From: JALYQB01 sp035640155
GTDB lineage: Bacteria > Actinomycetota > Actinomycetes > Mycobacteriales > Pseudonocardiaceae
Direction: 5' to 3'
NCBI GenBank assembly: GCA_035640155.1
Contig: DASQWR010000160.1
Location: 1 to 13,107 of the forward strand
DNA length: 13,107 nt
The notes beneath the pieces were generated by a model that worked only from the letters and a program-made list of their open reading frames with translations, searched no databases and was not told where the DNA came from. The position numbers were made by a program, and so were the translations under genes. This document shows, one piece after another, positions 1-7,159 of this stretch; positions within the stretch are counted from its first letter, which is position 1, and every line of letters starts with the position of its first letter.

Positions 1-1118
1 AGCGGCCTGCGCAGCTCCGCGGACAGCGCGGGAAGCAGCCGGTCCCGCTCGTCACGGCTGCCGACCAGCCCGGGCAGCCGGGGCAACCCGAGCCAGCCGG
101 CGGCCAGGGCGGCCCAGCGCTGCTCGGGCCGGGCGACGAGCCAGGTGTCCGCCGCCGTGGTGGGCAGCCACTGGGGCTCGGTCGCATCGGTGGCGGTGAC
201 CAGCCCGGTCTCGACGACCAGCTCGACGAGCAGCGCCGCGTGCGGCTCCTCGACGTCCAGGGTCCGTGCCGCCCGGCGCAGCTCGCGCATGCCGAGCGCG
301 CCCGAACGCAGCACCGGCGGCGGCTCGGCGGACCACAGGTCGAGCAGGCCCTCGGCGTGGCGCAGCAGCTCCAGCGCAGCACCGGCGGCGGTGCCGTCAA
401 CGGTGGAGACGGGGTGATCGATGGCCCGCAGCGCCGGCTCGTCCCACTCGACCGTCCCCAGCGGCCGATCGCCCCGTAGCACCAGGCCGACCTGCGCGGG
501 AAGCTCCACGGTGCCGGTGTCGACCCTGCGCAGCAGCCCGCGGGCCAGCAGCCGCTGCACCGGCGTGGTGGCGCGATCGAGCGGCACCACCTCGGTGCCG
601 TCGCGGGTGGCGCCGACCGGCGAGCCAGCGGCGAGGGTGCGCAGCAGCCGGACATCCTCGGCGGGAAGCTCGTCGAGCACCGCGGCGATGTCCACCCCGT
701 CCAGGTCGGGCGACGGCCGGCCCAACCCAGCCGGGTGCGGTCCGGTGAGCTCGCGGGCGGCGGGCACCAGTGCGAGCTCCTCGTCGGACCCCCAGGCCAC
801 GGCGCGCTCGCGCAGCACGTCCAGCGCGTGCCGGATGCGGGCGGGGGGCACCCCGGAACCGAGCAACCGGGCCACCTCGAGCCGATCCACCGGCGCGGCG
901 TCGGCCCCCGCGACCACCAGCGCGGTGAGCACGGTGAGGGTGAACCGGTCGAGGTCTTCGCAGGCCCGCGCGACGGAGGCCCGGATGCCCGCCCGGGTGG
1001 CCAGCACTCCGGTGTCCGCGGGCGGGGGCACGGCGAGATCCGGCCGCCCGCGGAGCAACGCGGCCAGAGCGTCGTCGTCGCGGGTGTGCAGCCAACGGGC
1101 CAGCGAGATGCCGGACAT
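1..1118 (-). CDS. Helicase-associated protein (XPB/Ssl2-like helicase C-terminal family), 3' end cut by the window
   Basis: The open frame runs without a stop from an ATG at 1118 to the window edge, giving about 372 residues of a protein whose relatives are roughly 750 aa. It begins MSGISLARWLHTRDDDALAAL and continues with an R-P-D-L-A-V-P-P-P-A-D stretch and a T-R-A-G-I-R-A-S-V-A-R-A-C-E-D-L-D helix. This is the N-terminal signature I know from actinobacterial helicase-associated proteins such as M. tuberculosis Rv0862c, which sits beside the XPB/ercc3 helicase gene. The visible part looks like leucine- and arginine-rich winged-helix modules; no helicase motifs I-III are seen, so a role as a DNA-repair helicase partner is inferred. 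An in-frame GTG at 1127 is an alternative start; ATG 1118 is preferred because it matches the family N-terminus. It is divergent from the operon that begins at 1274. Confidence 0.8.
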   Translation of the reverse strand, partial: MSGISLARWLHTRDDDALAALLRGRPDLAVPPPADTGVLATRAGIRASVARACEDLDRFTLTVLTALVVAGADAAPVDRLEVARLLGSGVPPARIRHALDVLRERAVAWGSDEELALVPAARELTGPHPAGLGRPSPDLDGVDIAAVLDELPAEDVRLLRTLAAGSPVGATRDGTEVVPLDRATTPVQRLLARGLLRRVDTGTVELPAQVGLVLRGDRPLGTVEWDEPALRAIDHPVSTVDGTAAGAALELLRHAEGLLDLWSAEPPPVLRSGALGMRELRRAARTLDVEEPHAALLVELVVETGLVTATDATEPQWLPTTAADTWLVARPEQRWAALAAGWLGLPRLPGLVGSRDERDRLLPALSAELRRP

Positions 1119-1155
1119 CGGTTCCACGGTATCCAGGCGAGGGGCGGGCGGCCCC

Positions 1156-1184
1156 GGTGGACGGTCCACCCGGAGCATTATGAT
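1156..1184 (+). promoter_or_regulatory. Candidate promoter with 15-bp palindromic operator for the malic enzyme-moaC operon
   Basis: A perfect inverted repeat, GGTGGAC-G-GTCCACC, spans 1156-1170. A good -10 hexamer, TATGAT, lies at 1179-1184, so the palindrome covers the expected -35 and spacer region. Transcription would start near 1191 and leave a leader of about 80 nt holding the 17-bp repeats. The -35 match is poor, as expected for a regulated promoter. Direction is inferred from the hexamer; the palindrome could also serve the divergent helicase gene. Confidence 0.4.
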
Positions 1185-1191
1185 CGTTGGG

Positions 1192-1255
1192 AGTGTCCGG
1201 TCGGGGCAGTGTCCGAGACAAGGCAGTGTCCCGGACAAGGCAGTGTCCCGGACAA
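1192..1255 (+). repeat. Array of a 17-bp repeat with a palindromic core in the leader of the operon
   Basis: The motif AGTGTCC recurs at 1192, 1208, 1225 and 1242, spaced 16, 17 and 17 bp. The last three copies form full 17-bp units (1205-1221, 1222-1238, 1239-1255). Units two and three are identical, GGCAGTGTCCCGGACAA, and unit one differs by two bases. Each full unit contains TGTCC-C-GGACA or a near copy, an 11-bp inverted repeat. The array ends 8 bp before the ribosome binding site of the next gene. It looks like a multi-site operator or a structured leader. Confidence 0.75.
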
Positions 1256-1273
1256 GGCTGACGAGGAGGAGCC

Positions 1274-1453
1274 GTGGCCAAGCCGAAACGCCAGGAGCGG
1301 ATCGACCCGAGCTGGCCGAGCCGGTCGGAGGAGGACCACCCGGTCAGCGAGCTCGCCAGCCCGGTACAGGGTGCGCTCTCGCCGTTCGGTGAGCTGGACC
1401 TGCCGCTGGACGACGTGCCCTACGTGCATCCCGAGACGAAGATCAACCGATAG
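1274..1453 (+). CDS. Small conserved-type hypothetical protein, 59 aa
   Basis: A GTG start lies just after a strong purine-rich ribosome binding site (GAGGAGGAG, 1263-1271). The frame encodes 59 residues and stops with TAG six bases before the GTG of the malic enzyme gene. The protein is charged and acidic: it opens with a basic patch (VAKPKRQERIDPSW), has an S-E-E-D-H-P segment in the middle, and ends L-D-D-V-P-Y-V-H-P-E-T-K-I-N-R. There is no membrane segment, signal peptide or cysteine. I do not recognise a domain. Its position between the divergent helicase-associated gene and the molybdenum cofactor genes matches that of a small hypothetical gene (Rv0863) in M. tuberculosis, so it may be an orthologue. 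The strong binding site and tight spacing suggest it is the first gene of the operon. Confidence 0.7.
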   Translation: MAKPKRQERIDPSWPSRSEEDHPVSELASPVQGALSPFGELDLPLDDVPYVHPETKINR

Positions 1454-1459
1454 CGGATC

Positions 1460-2890
<1,431 letters not shown>

Positions 2891-2920
2891 GAGCCGGCCG
2901 GGTCGCTCTAGGATCGACAG

Positions 2921-3409
2921 GTGAACTCCATCCCGGGCCCGCTCACCCACCTGGACGAGACCGGCGCCGCGCGCATGGTCGACGTGTCCGGCAAGGAGCC
3001 GGCGCTCCGCCGTGCCGTCGCGTCGGGGGTGCTGCGAACTACAGAGGAGGTCGTGCGCCTGCTGCGCGCCGAGCAGCTGCCCAAGGGAGACGCCCTGGCC
3101 ACCGCCCGGGTCGCCGGGATCATGGGTGCGAAGCGGACTCCCGACCTCGTGCCGCTGTGCCACCCCATCGCACTGACCGGGGTCACCGTCAACCTGGAGA
3201 TTGCCCGGGCCGAGGTGCGGATCACCGCGACCGTGCGCACCACCGACCGCACCGGCGTCGAGATGGAGGCACTCACCGCCGTCGCGGTGGCCGGCCTCGC
3301 GCTGCACGACATGGTCAAGGCCGTCGACCCCGCCGCGGTGCTCGACGCGGTGCGCGTCGAGCGCAAGGAGGGCGGCAAGACGGGCACCTGGACCCGGGAG
3401 GACCGATGA
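2921..3409 (+). CDS. moaC: Cyclic pyranopterin monophosphate synthase MoaC
   Basis: MoaC completes the first step of molybdenum cofactor synthesis, turning the MoaA product 3',8-cyclo-GTP into cyclic pyranopterin monophosphate. The 162-aa length is normal. Family motifs are T-H-L-D near the start, M-V-D-V-S-G-K (19-25), L-P-K-G-D with Lys55, G-I-M-G-A-K-R-T-P-D-L-V-P-L-C-H-P-I (67-83), T-G-V-E-M-E-A-L-T-A (111-120), and H-D-M-V-K-A-V-D (129-136) carrying the catalytic Asp130 and Lys133. The start is GTG 2921, seven bases after AGGA (2910-2913). Its stop overlaps the start of the next gene as ATGA, so the two are translationally coupled. The symbol is family-level; several actinobacteria have more than one copy. 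Confidence 0.95.
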   Translation: MNSIPGPLTHLDETGAARMVDVSGKEPALRRAVASGVLRTTEEVVRLLRAEQLPKGDALATARVAGIMGAKRTPDLVPLCHPIALTGVTVNLEIARAEVRITATVRTTDRTGVEMEALTAVAVAGLALHDMVKAVDPAAVLDAVRVERKEGGKTGTWTREDR

Positions 3410-4371
3410 CGACCGCACCGTCCGAACGTCGTGCCGCCGTGGTGGTGGCGTCCAACCGGGCCGCCGCCGGGGTGTACCCGGACCGCACCGGTCCGGTCAT
3501 CGCGAGCTGGCTGCGGGAGCGTGGTTTCCAGACCGCCGACCCCGTGGTGGTCGCGGACGGCACCCCGGTGCACGACGCCGTCGCGGGCGCGGTGGCGTCC
3601 GGGGTGGACGTCGTGCTCACCACCGGTGGCACCGGGATCACCCCCACCGACCGGACCCCGGAGGCGGTCGAGCCGCTGCTGGAGCGCCGGCTGCCCGGGC
3701 TCGCCGACGCGATCCGCGCCGCTGGGCTGCCCGCGGTGCCCACCGCGGTGCTCTCCCGCGGTCTCGCCGGGGTGGCGGGCCGGACGCTGGTGGTGACCCT
3801 CCCGGGCTCCACCGGCGGCGTTCGCGACGGCTTGGGCGTGCTCGACGGGGTGCTGGACCACGCGGTGGACCAGCTGCACGGGTCCGACCACGGCGGCTCC
3901 ACCATTGCCGGTGCGGCGCCGGCGGCTACCGTCGCGCAGCGGGGGGCGCCTGCGGTGCTGCGCGCGGTCGTCACGGAGGAGCAGCTCGACGTCGACGACC
4001 ACGCCCGGCTGGTCTCGGCGGACGTCGCGGGCGCGGTGGTCACGTTCGCTGGAGTCGTGCGCGACCACGACGGGGGACGCGGCGTGCGGGCGCTGGACTA
4101 CTCGGGTCACCCCACCGCGGCTGATGTCATCGCGATGGTGGCGGCCGAAGTCGCGGCCGCCCACCCCGACGTGCACGCGGTGGCGGTGAGCCACCGGCTC
4201 GGTCCGCTGGCGATCGGCGACGCCGCCCTGGCGTGTGCGGTGTCGGCCGGCCATCGAGGCGAGGCGTTCGCCGCCTGCGCAGCGCTGGTGAACGAGGTGA
4301 AGCTCCGGCTGCCGGTGTGGAAGCGGCAGGAGTTCACCGACGGCACCGAGGAGTGGGTCAACAGCACCTGA
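3406..4371 (+). CDS. Bifunctional molybdenum cofactor protein: MoaB/Mog domain fused to MoaE
   Basis: One 321-aa frame holds two enzymes of the same pathway. Residues about 8-160 form a MoaB/Mog domain, with the signature L-T-T-G-G-T-G-I-T-P-T-D-R-T-P-E-A (71-87) and L-P-G-S-T-G-G-V (132-139); this domain adenylylates molybdopterin. After an alanine-rich linker (about 160-184), residues 185-321 form MoaE, the large molybdopterin synthase subunit. Its motifs are F-A-G-V-V-R-D (214-220), H-R-L-G-P-L-A-I-G-D (263-272), H-R-G-E-A-F-A-A-C (283-291) and V-K-L-R-L-P-V-W-K, with lysines 299 and 306 matching the E. coli catalytic pair Lys119/Lys126. The usual E-x-Y-P region reads L-D-Y-S-G-H-P. ATG 3406 overlaps the moaC stop. 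M. tuberculosis carries these as separate genes, mog and moaE2. The frame is open throughout, so the fusion is not an artefact of stop choice. Confidence 0.93.
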   Translation: MTTAPSERRAAVVVASNRAAAGVYPDRTGPVIASWLRERGFQTADPVVVADGTPVHDAVAGAVASGVDVVLTTGGTGITPTDRTPEAVEPLLERRLPGLADAIRAAGLPAVPTAVLSRGLAGVAGRTLVVTLPGSTGGVRDGLGVLDGVLDHAVDQLHGSDHGGSTIAGAAPAATVAQRGAPAVLRAVVTEEQLDVDDHARLVSADVAGAVVTFAGVVRDHDGGRGVRALDYSGHPTAADVIAMVAAEVAAAHPDVHAVAVSHRLGPLAIGDAALACAVSAGHRGEAFAACAALVNEVKLRLPVWKRQEFTDGTEEWVNST

Positions 4372-4376
4372 GGAGA

Positions 4377-4419
4377 GCATGTGGTCCCCGCCGTGTCGGG
4401 GACGACGGGGGCCACATGC
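4377..4419. terminator. Strong hairpin between convergent operons, probable bidirectional terminator
   Basis: GCATGTGGTCCCCG (4377-4390) pairs with CGGGGGCCACATGC (4406-4419), a 14-bp stem with one G-U pair around a 15-nt loop. It starts 5 bp after the stop of moaB-moaE and ends 34 bp before the stop of the convergent rpf gene. There is no clear U tract, as is common in high-GC actinobacteria. It could end transcripts from both sides. Confidence 0.75.
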
Positions 4420-4453
4420 AGACCCAGTCCGACCGGAGCCGGTCAGGTGCGAC

Positions 4454-5176
4454 TCAGCGCAGGTCGAGCTGCTGACCCGGGAAGATGAAGTCCGGGTCGG
4501 CGATCATGTCGGCGTTACGGTCGAAGATCTCCTTCCACCCGCCCGGCACGTTCTGCGACTGCGCGATCTCGGCGAGGGTGTCACCCGGGACCACCACGTA
4601 GTCCGCACCCTCCTTCTCGAACCTCAGCGGCCCGAAGGACGCGGGATCCGGGGCAGCGGTCTCGACGGGCTGAGACCCGCTCTGGGCCTCGGTCTCGGTG
4701 TCTGGGGTGCTCTCGGATGGGGTGCTCTCGGATGGGGTGCTCTCCGACGTCTCCTGCTCGGCAGAGTCCCCCGACCCGGCCGCACTGGCCTCGGGGTCGC
4801 CGCTGCCACTGGCACCGATCTTCCTCGAGCAGGCGGGCCAGGCGCCCCACCCCTGACCGGCCAGGGTGCGCTCGGCGACGGCGATCTGCTGTTCCCGCGA
4901 TGCCAGGTCAGCTCGCGGTGCGTACTCGGTGCCGCCGTAGGCATCCCACGTCGACTGGCTGAACTGAACGCCGCCGTGATAGCCGTTGCCGGTGTTGGTG
5001 TTCCAGTCACCGCCGCTCTCGCATTCGGCGAGGGCGTCCCAGGTGGTGTCCGACGCAGCCTGGGCCGGAGCCGCGAGGATGATCGGAGCGCTGACGATGG
5101 CACCGGCCAAGGTGATGCCGGCGACCGTGCGAGCAGTGCGCGACGGGCGACCATGCTTGCTGCGATATCGAGCCAT
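4454..5176 (-). CDS. Resuscitation-promoting factor, secreted, with C-terminal LysM domain (RpfA-like)
   Basis: The 240-aa precursor is a secreted peptidoglycan-cleaving enzyme linked to regrowth from dormancy. Residues 1-40 form a signal peptide: basic M-A-R-Y-R-S-K-H-G-R, a hydrophobic core, and a cleavage site A-Q-A|A-S. The Rpf domain follows (about 42-117): W-D-A-L-A-E-C-E-S-G-G-D-W, T-G-N-G-Y-H-G-G-V-Q-F, R-E-Q-Q-I-A-V-A-E-R, and Q-G-W-G-A-W-P-A-C. Glu53 is the likely catalytic acid, and Cys52/Cys116 the likely disulfide. A Ser/Thr/Glu/Pro linker (about 121-180) contains E-S-T-P-S repeats. A LysM domain (about 191-239, Y-V-V-V-P-G-D-T-L to F-P-G-Q-Q-L-D-L) anchors it to the wall. ATG 5176 is chosen because it begins the signal peptide and has GGAGAG (5184-5189) seven bases upstream. 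A longer frame upstream would run through the riboswitch and is rejected. Confidence 0.94.
   Translation of the reverse strand: MARYRSKHGRPSRTARTVAGITLAGAIVSAPIILAAPAQAASDTTWDALAECESGGDWNTNTGNGYHGGVQFSQSTWDAYGGTEYAPRADLASREQQIAVAERTLAGQGWGAWPACSRKIGASGSGDPEASAAGSGDSAEQETSESTPSESTPSESTPDTETEAQSGSQPVETAAPDPASFGPLRFEKEGADYVVVPGDTLAEIAQSQNVPGGWKEIFDRNADMIADPDFIFPGQQLDLR
4711..4740. repeat. 15-bp tandem repeat inside rpf encoding E-S-T-P-S linker repeats
   Basis: The 15-bp unit TCTCGGATGGGGTGC occurs twice exactly (4711-4725, 4726-4740), with degenerate copies on both sides. On the minus strand it encodes repeated E-S-T-P-S in the flexible linker between the Rpf and LysM domains. It is in frame, so linker length could vary between strains by slippage without breaking the gene. 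Confidence 0.85.
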
Positions 5177-5187
5177 GAAGTCTCTCT

Positions 5188-5369
5188 CCGTACCGAGCCT
5201 GCGAAGTGAGCTACCGGGTCGGGCCAGGGAATGATCCGGCCGGTTCGCACCGGACCTCGCCCCGAGAACGAGCATCGCTTGTGGCGATGACGCGTCTTAT
5301 GTGGTTCCTCCGCCCCCGTCCGGTGTTTCTGTCGTGTGGAAAGGAGCCCGCTGGACGGGGTTCGGCGCG
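5188..5369 (-). ncRNA. Probable c-di-AMP (ydaO/yuaA) riboswitch in the rpf leader
   Basis: Read on the minus strand, the rpf leader carries the landmarks I know for this aptamer class. The 5' part has CGCCGAACC (about 5360-5368) and CCCCGTCC (5353-5360). The latter pairs perfectly with GGACGGGG (5314-5321), followed by GGCGGAGGAACCACA. The middle has GGGGCGAGG. The 3' end reads CCCGACCCGGTAGCTCAC then TTCGCAGGCTCGG, close to the class's conserved tail. CCGAACC and GGCTCGG could close the outer stem with one mismatch. The tail ends directly at the rpf ribosome binding site, so ligand binding may control translation or an upstream terminator. Riboswitches of this class are known upstream of actinobacterial rpf genes. 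The exact 5' boundary is uncertain. Confidence 0.82.
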
Positions 5370-5418
5370 ACGGGCTCCCGGATCCTGCCGTGGCCGGTTT
5401 CGGGTCCGGCCCTCGGCG

Positions 5419-5449
5419 ACGCTACGGAGCAATGGCAAAGGAACGGAAA
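5419..5449 (-). promoter_or_regulatory. Weak candidate rpf promoter
   Basis: On the minus strand TAGCGT (5419-5424) fits a TAnnnT -10 element, with TTTCCG (5444-5449) as a poor -35 at 19-bp spacing. A start near 5412 would place the aptamer about 45 nt into the transcript and the nearer Crp-like site about 55 bp upstream. The arrangement is sensible but the hexamers are weak. Confidence 0.3.
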
Positions 5450-5459
5450 CATTTCATGA

Positions 5460-5475
5460 TGTGACGCTTATCACT
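5460..5475. promoter_or_regulatory. Crp/GlxR-type operator 1 upstream of rpf
   Basis: TGTGA-CGCTTA-TCACT matches the Crp-family palindrome TGTGA-N6-TCACA at nine of ten positions. M. tuberculosis rpfA is activated by the Crp homologue Rv3676, and Corynebacterium rpf genes are targets of GlxR, so the site fits the downstream gene. It lies in an AT-richer stretch (about 5430-5580) typical of a promoter region. Confidence 0.65.
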
Positions 5476-5567
5476 CAGCAAATGTGCAGTTCCCGCAAAC
5501 CCTACGTTTACGCAGCTCAAACGGTCTGTTACCAACCTGTTTCCATATGGTGATCTTTGCACTTTCG

Positions 5568-5583
5568 AGTGAGTTACATCACA
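5568..5583. promoter_or_regulatory. Crp/GlxR-type operator 2 upstream of rpf
   Basis: AGTGA-GTTACA-TCACA is a second nine-of-ten match to the Crp-family palindrome, centred 108 bp from the first. Two sites in one intergenic region are unlikely by chance at this GC content. It may support cooperative binding or serve a second promoter. Confidence 0.6.
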
Positions 5584-5763
5584 CCGAGACCTGGGTCATC
5601 GGGTCTGAGAGTGGCTGCCTCCGGGGGCAAAGGCCGCCACGACGCACTCGGGGCTGAACCATCGCGACACTGTGAGCACGTCCTCGGAGAGGTCGGCGTT
5701 GTGGCCCGCCGCCGCTGCCCAGCTTCAGGACTCGCACACGGGGATCGACGCCGAGCTGGGCAC

Positions 5764-5785
5764 CGAGGCCGCTGTGGCGGCCTCG
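5764..5785 (-). terminator. Terminator-like hairpin downstream of moaD
   Basis: CGAGGCCGC (5764-5772) and GCGGCCTCG (5777-5785) form a perfect 9-bp stem around a 4-base loop, 45 bp beyond the moaD stop. There is no U tract. Its place at the end of the trpF-moaA-moaD operon and before the rpf control region supports a terminator role. Confidence 0.6.
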
Positions 5786-5830
5786 TCCGCGTACTCCTCC
5801 GGGGGCCAGTGCTCCATCCCGGGCGCTGCC

Positions 5831-6085
5831 TCAACCGCCGGCGAAAGGGGGTAGCACGTCGAGCTCGCCGCTCGCGGGCAGCGGGGTGGCGCGGTCGTGC
5901 ACCGCGACGGAATCCAGCAGGAAGCTGCACCGTGCCAGCACTCGCGCAAGCTCGTCGCCGTGCCGGCGGGCCACCTCATCGAGTGCGTCGGCCACGCCGG
6001 CTCCGTCGCGCAGCTCCACGCGCTCGCTTTCCACCCCGGCGGCAGCGCGAGCCGCTGCGAAGTAGCGCACCGTCAGAGCCGGCAC
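5831..6085 (-). CDS. moaD: MoaD, molybdopterin synthase small (sulfur-carrier) subunit
   Basis: This 84-aa ubiquitin-like protein carries the sulfur that MoaE inserts into cyclic pyranopterin monophosphate. It opens V-R-Y-F-A-A-A-R-A-A-A-G (6-17), typical of MoaD. It ends L-D-V-L-P-P-F-A-G-G, with the C-terminal Gly-Gly that is thiocarboxylated. The start is GTG 6085, three bases after the moaA stop codon (6089-6091), so the two genes are almost certainly cotranscribed and coupled. Length and C-terminus match the family exactly. Its partner MoaE is encoded as a fusion on the opposite strand at 3406-4371. The position next to moaA and rpf matches moaD2 of M. tuberculosis. Confidence 0.92.
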   Translation of the reverse strand: MPALTVRYFAAARAAAGVESERVELRDGAGVADALDEVARRHGDELARVLARCSFLLDSVAVHDRATPLPASGELDVLPPFAGG

Positions 6086-6088
6086 CGC

Positions 6089-7150
6089 TCAGCCTCCGAT
6101 CGCGCTCATCGGACGGTCCGGCTGGGCGAAGTCCGGGTCGTCGATCCCGTGCCCGACCACCTTGCGCCACATCGTGTCGCGCCACAGCGCGGCGATCTCC
6201 TCGTCACCTGCCCCCGAGCGGATCGGCCCGCGCAGGTCCGTCTCACCCTGGGAGAACAGGCACGAGCGCAGCTGCCCGTCCGCGGTGAGGCGGGTCCGGT
6301 CACAGTCGCTGCAGAACGGCCGGGTGACCGACGCGATGATGCCCACGGCGTCCGGGCCGCCGTCCACCAGCCAGCGCTCTGCCGGCGCGGCGCCGCGCTC
6401 CTGCGGATCGGGATCGAGGCGGTACTGGGTGGCGAGCATGCTCATGATCTCCGCAGCAGTGATCATCGAGCTGCGTGCCCAGCCGTGTTGGGCATCCAGA
6501 GGCATCTGCTCGATGAACCGGAGCTCGTAGCCGCGCTCGAGGCAGTAGCGCAGCAGCTCGCCCGCCTCGTCGTCGTTCACTCCGCGGAGCAGCACCGCGT
6601 TCACCTTGACCGGTCGCAGTCCGGTCCCGGAGGCGACCCGCAGGCCCTCCAGGACGTCGGACAGCCGGTTCCGCCGGGAGATCTCGCGAAAGCGGGCCGG
6701 ACGCAGCGTGTCCAGTGAGACGTTCACCCGGTCCAGGCCGGCATCGGCGAGCGCCTCGGCCCGCCGAGCCAGACCGATGCCGTTAGTGGTTAGCGAGATC
6801 CGGGGCCGGGGATCGAGCGAGGACACCGCACGCAGGATCCGCTCCAGGCCGCGCCGCAGCAGCGGCTCGCCACCGGTGAAGCGCACCTGACGGACCCCCA
6901 GCCGCGTCACCGCCACCCGGACCAGCCGCACCAGCTCGTCGTCGGCGAGCGCCTGGTCGTCGGGCATCCAGTCCAGGCCCTCGGGCGGCATGCAGTAGGT
7001 GCACCGCAGGTTGCAGCGGTCGGTCAGGGAGACCCGCAAGTCAGTGGCGATCCGCCCGAAGCGGTCCACCAGGCGGGGATCGTCCGGGCGCGCGGGATCG
7101 GACCCGGTCGCCGAGCGGACGACCGGGATGCCGAGAGACACGGAACTCAC
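6089..7150 (-). CDS. moaA: GTP 3',8-cyclase MoaA (radical SAM)
   Basis: MoaA starts molybdenum cofactor synthesis by radical rearrangement of GTP to 3',8-cyclo-GTP, which MoaC finishes. The 353-aa protein has the N-terminal cluster motif D-R-C-N-L-R-C-T-Y-C-M-P (Cys46, 50, 53), the SAM-binding F-T-G-G-E-P-L-L-R (91-99), and the C-terminal cluster cysteines F-C-S-D-C-D-R-T-R-L-T-A-D-G-Q-L-R-S-C-L-F (Cys280, 283, 297). It ends M-S-A-I-G-G with the conserved Gly-Gly tail. It is complete on every point and should be active. GTG 7150 is used; a GTG nine bases downstream is also possible. GGAGAG just upstream overlaps the end of the trpF-like gene, which stops nine bases before, so moaA expression probably depends on that gene. 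Confidence 0.94.
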   Translation of the reverse strand: MSSVSLGIPVVRSATGSDPARPDDPRLVDRFGRIATDLRVSLTDRCNLRCTYCMPPEGLDWMPDDQALADDELVRLVRVAVTRLGVRQVRFTGGEPLLRRGLERILRAVSSLDPRPRISLTTNGIGLARRAEALADAGLDRVNVSLDTLRPARFREISRRNRLSDVLEGLRVASGTGLRPVKVNAVLLRGVNDDEAGELLRYCLERGYELRFIEQMPLDAQHGWARSSMITAAEIMSMLATQYRLDPDPQERGAAPAERWLVDGGPDAVGIIASVTRPFCSDCDRTRLTADGQLRSCLFSQGETDLRGPIRSGAGDEEIAALWRDTMWRKVVGHGIDDPDFAQPDRPMSAIGG

Positions 7151-7159
7151 TAGTCCACT

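Noticed and set aside
1205..1255. Possible CRISPR array at the 17-bp repeats.
   Set aside because: Units are too short, adjoin without spacers, and no cas gene is present.
5177..5275. N-terminal extension of rpf to an upstream start at 5275.
   Set aside because: It would translate through the riboswitch tail and hide the signal peptide; the ATG at 5176 has its own binding site and begins the signal peptide.
5725..5817. 30-aa minus-strand open frame (M-E-H-W-P-P-E-E-Y) just after moaD.
   Set aside because: Too short to judge, has no visible binding site and spans the terminator-like hairpin; kept only as a note.
5672..5854. 60-aa plus-strand open frame (GTG start) between rpf and moaD, overlapping the moaD 3' end.
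   Set aside because: It has acceptable codon endings but no recognisable family and no clear ribosome binding site, it overlaps a real gene, and it contains the terminator-like hairpin at 5764-5785.
5557..6718. Plus-strand open frames opposite moaD and moaA.
   Set aside because: They are Arg/Pro-rich antisense readings of genes with complete family motifs.
6089..7150. The radical SAM protein as a peptide-modifying maturase for the small upstream ORF.
   Set aside because: Both iron-sulfur cysteine sets, the C-terminal Gly-Gly and the adjacent moaD identify it as a normal MoaA.
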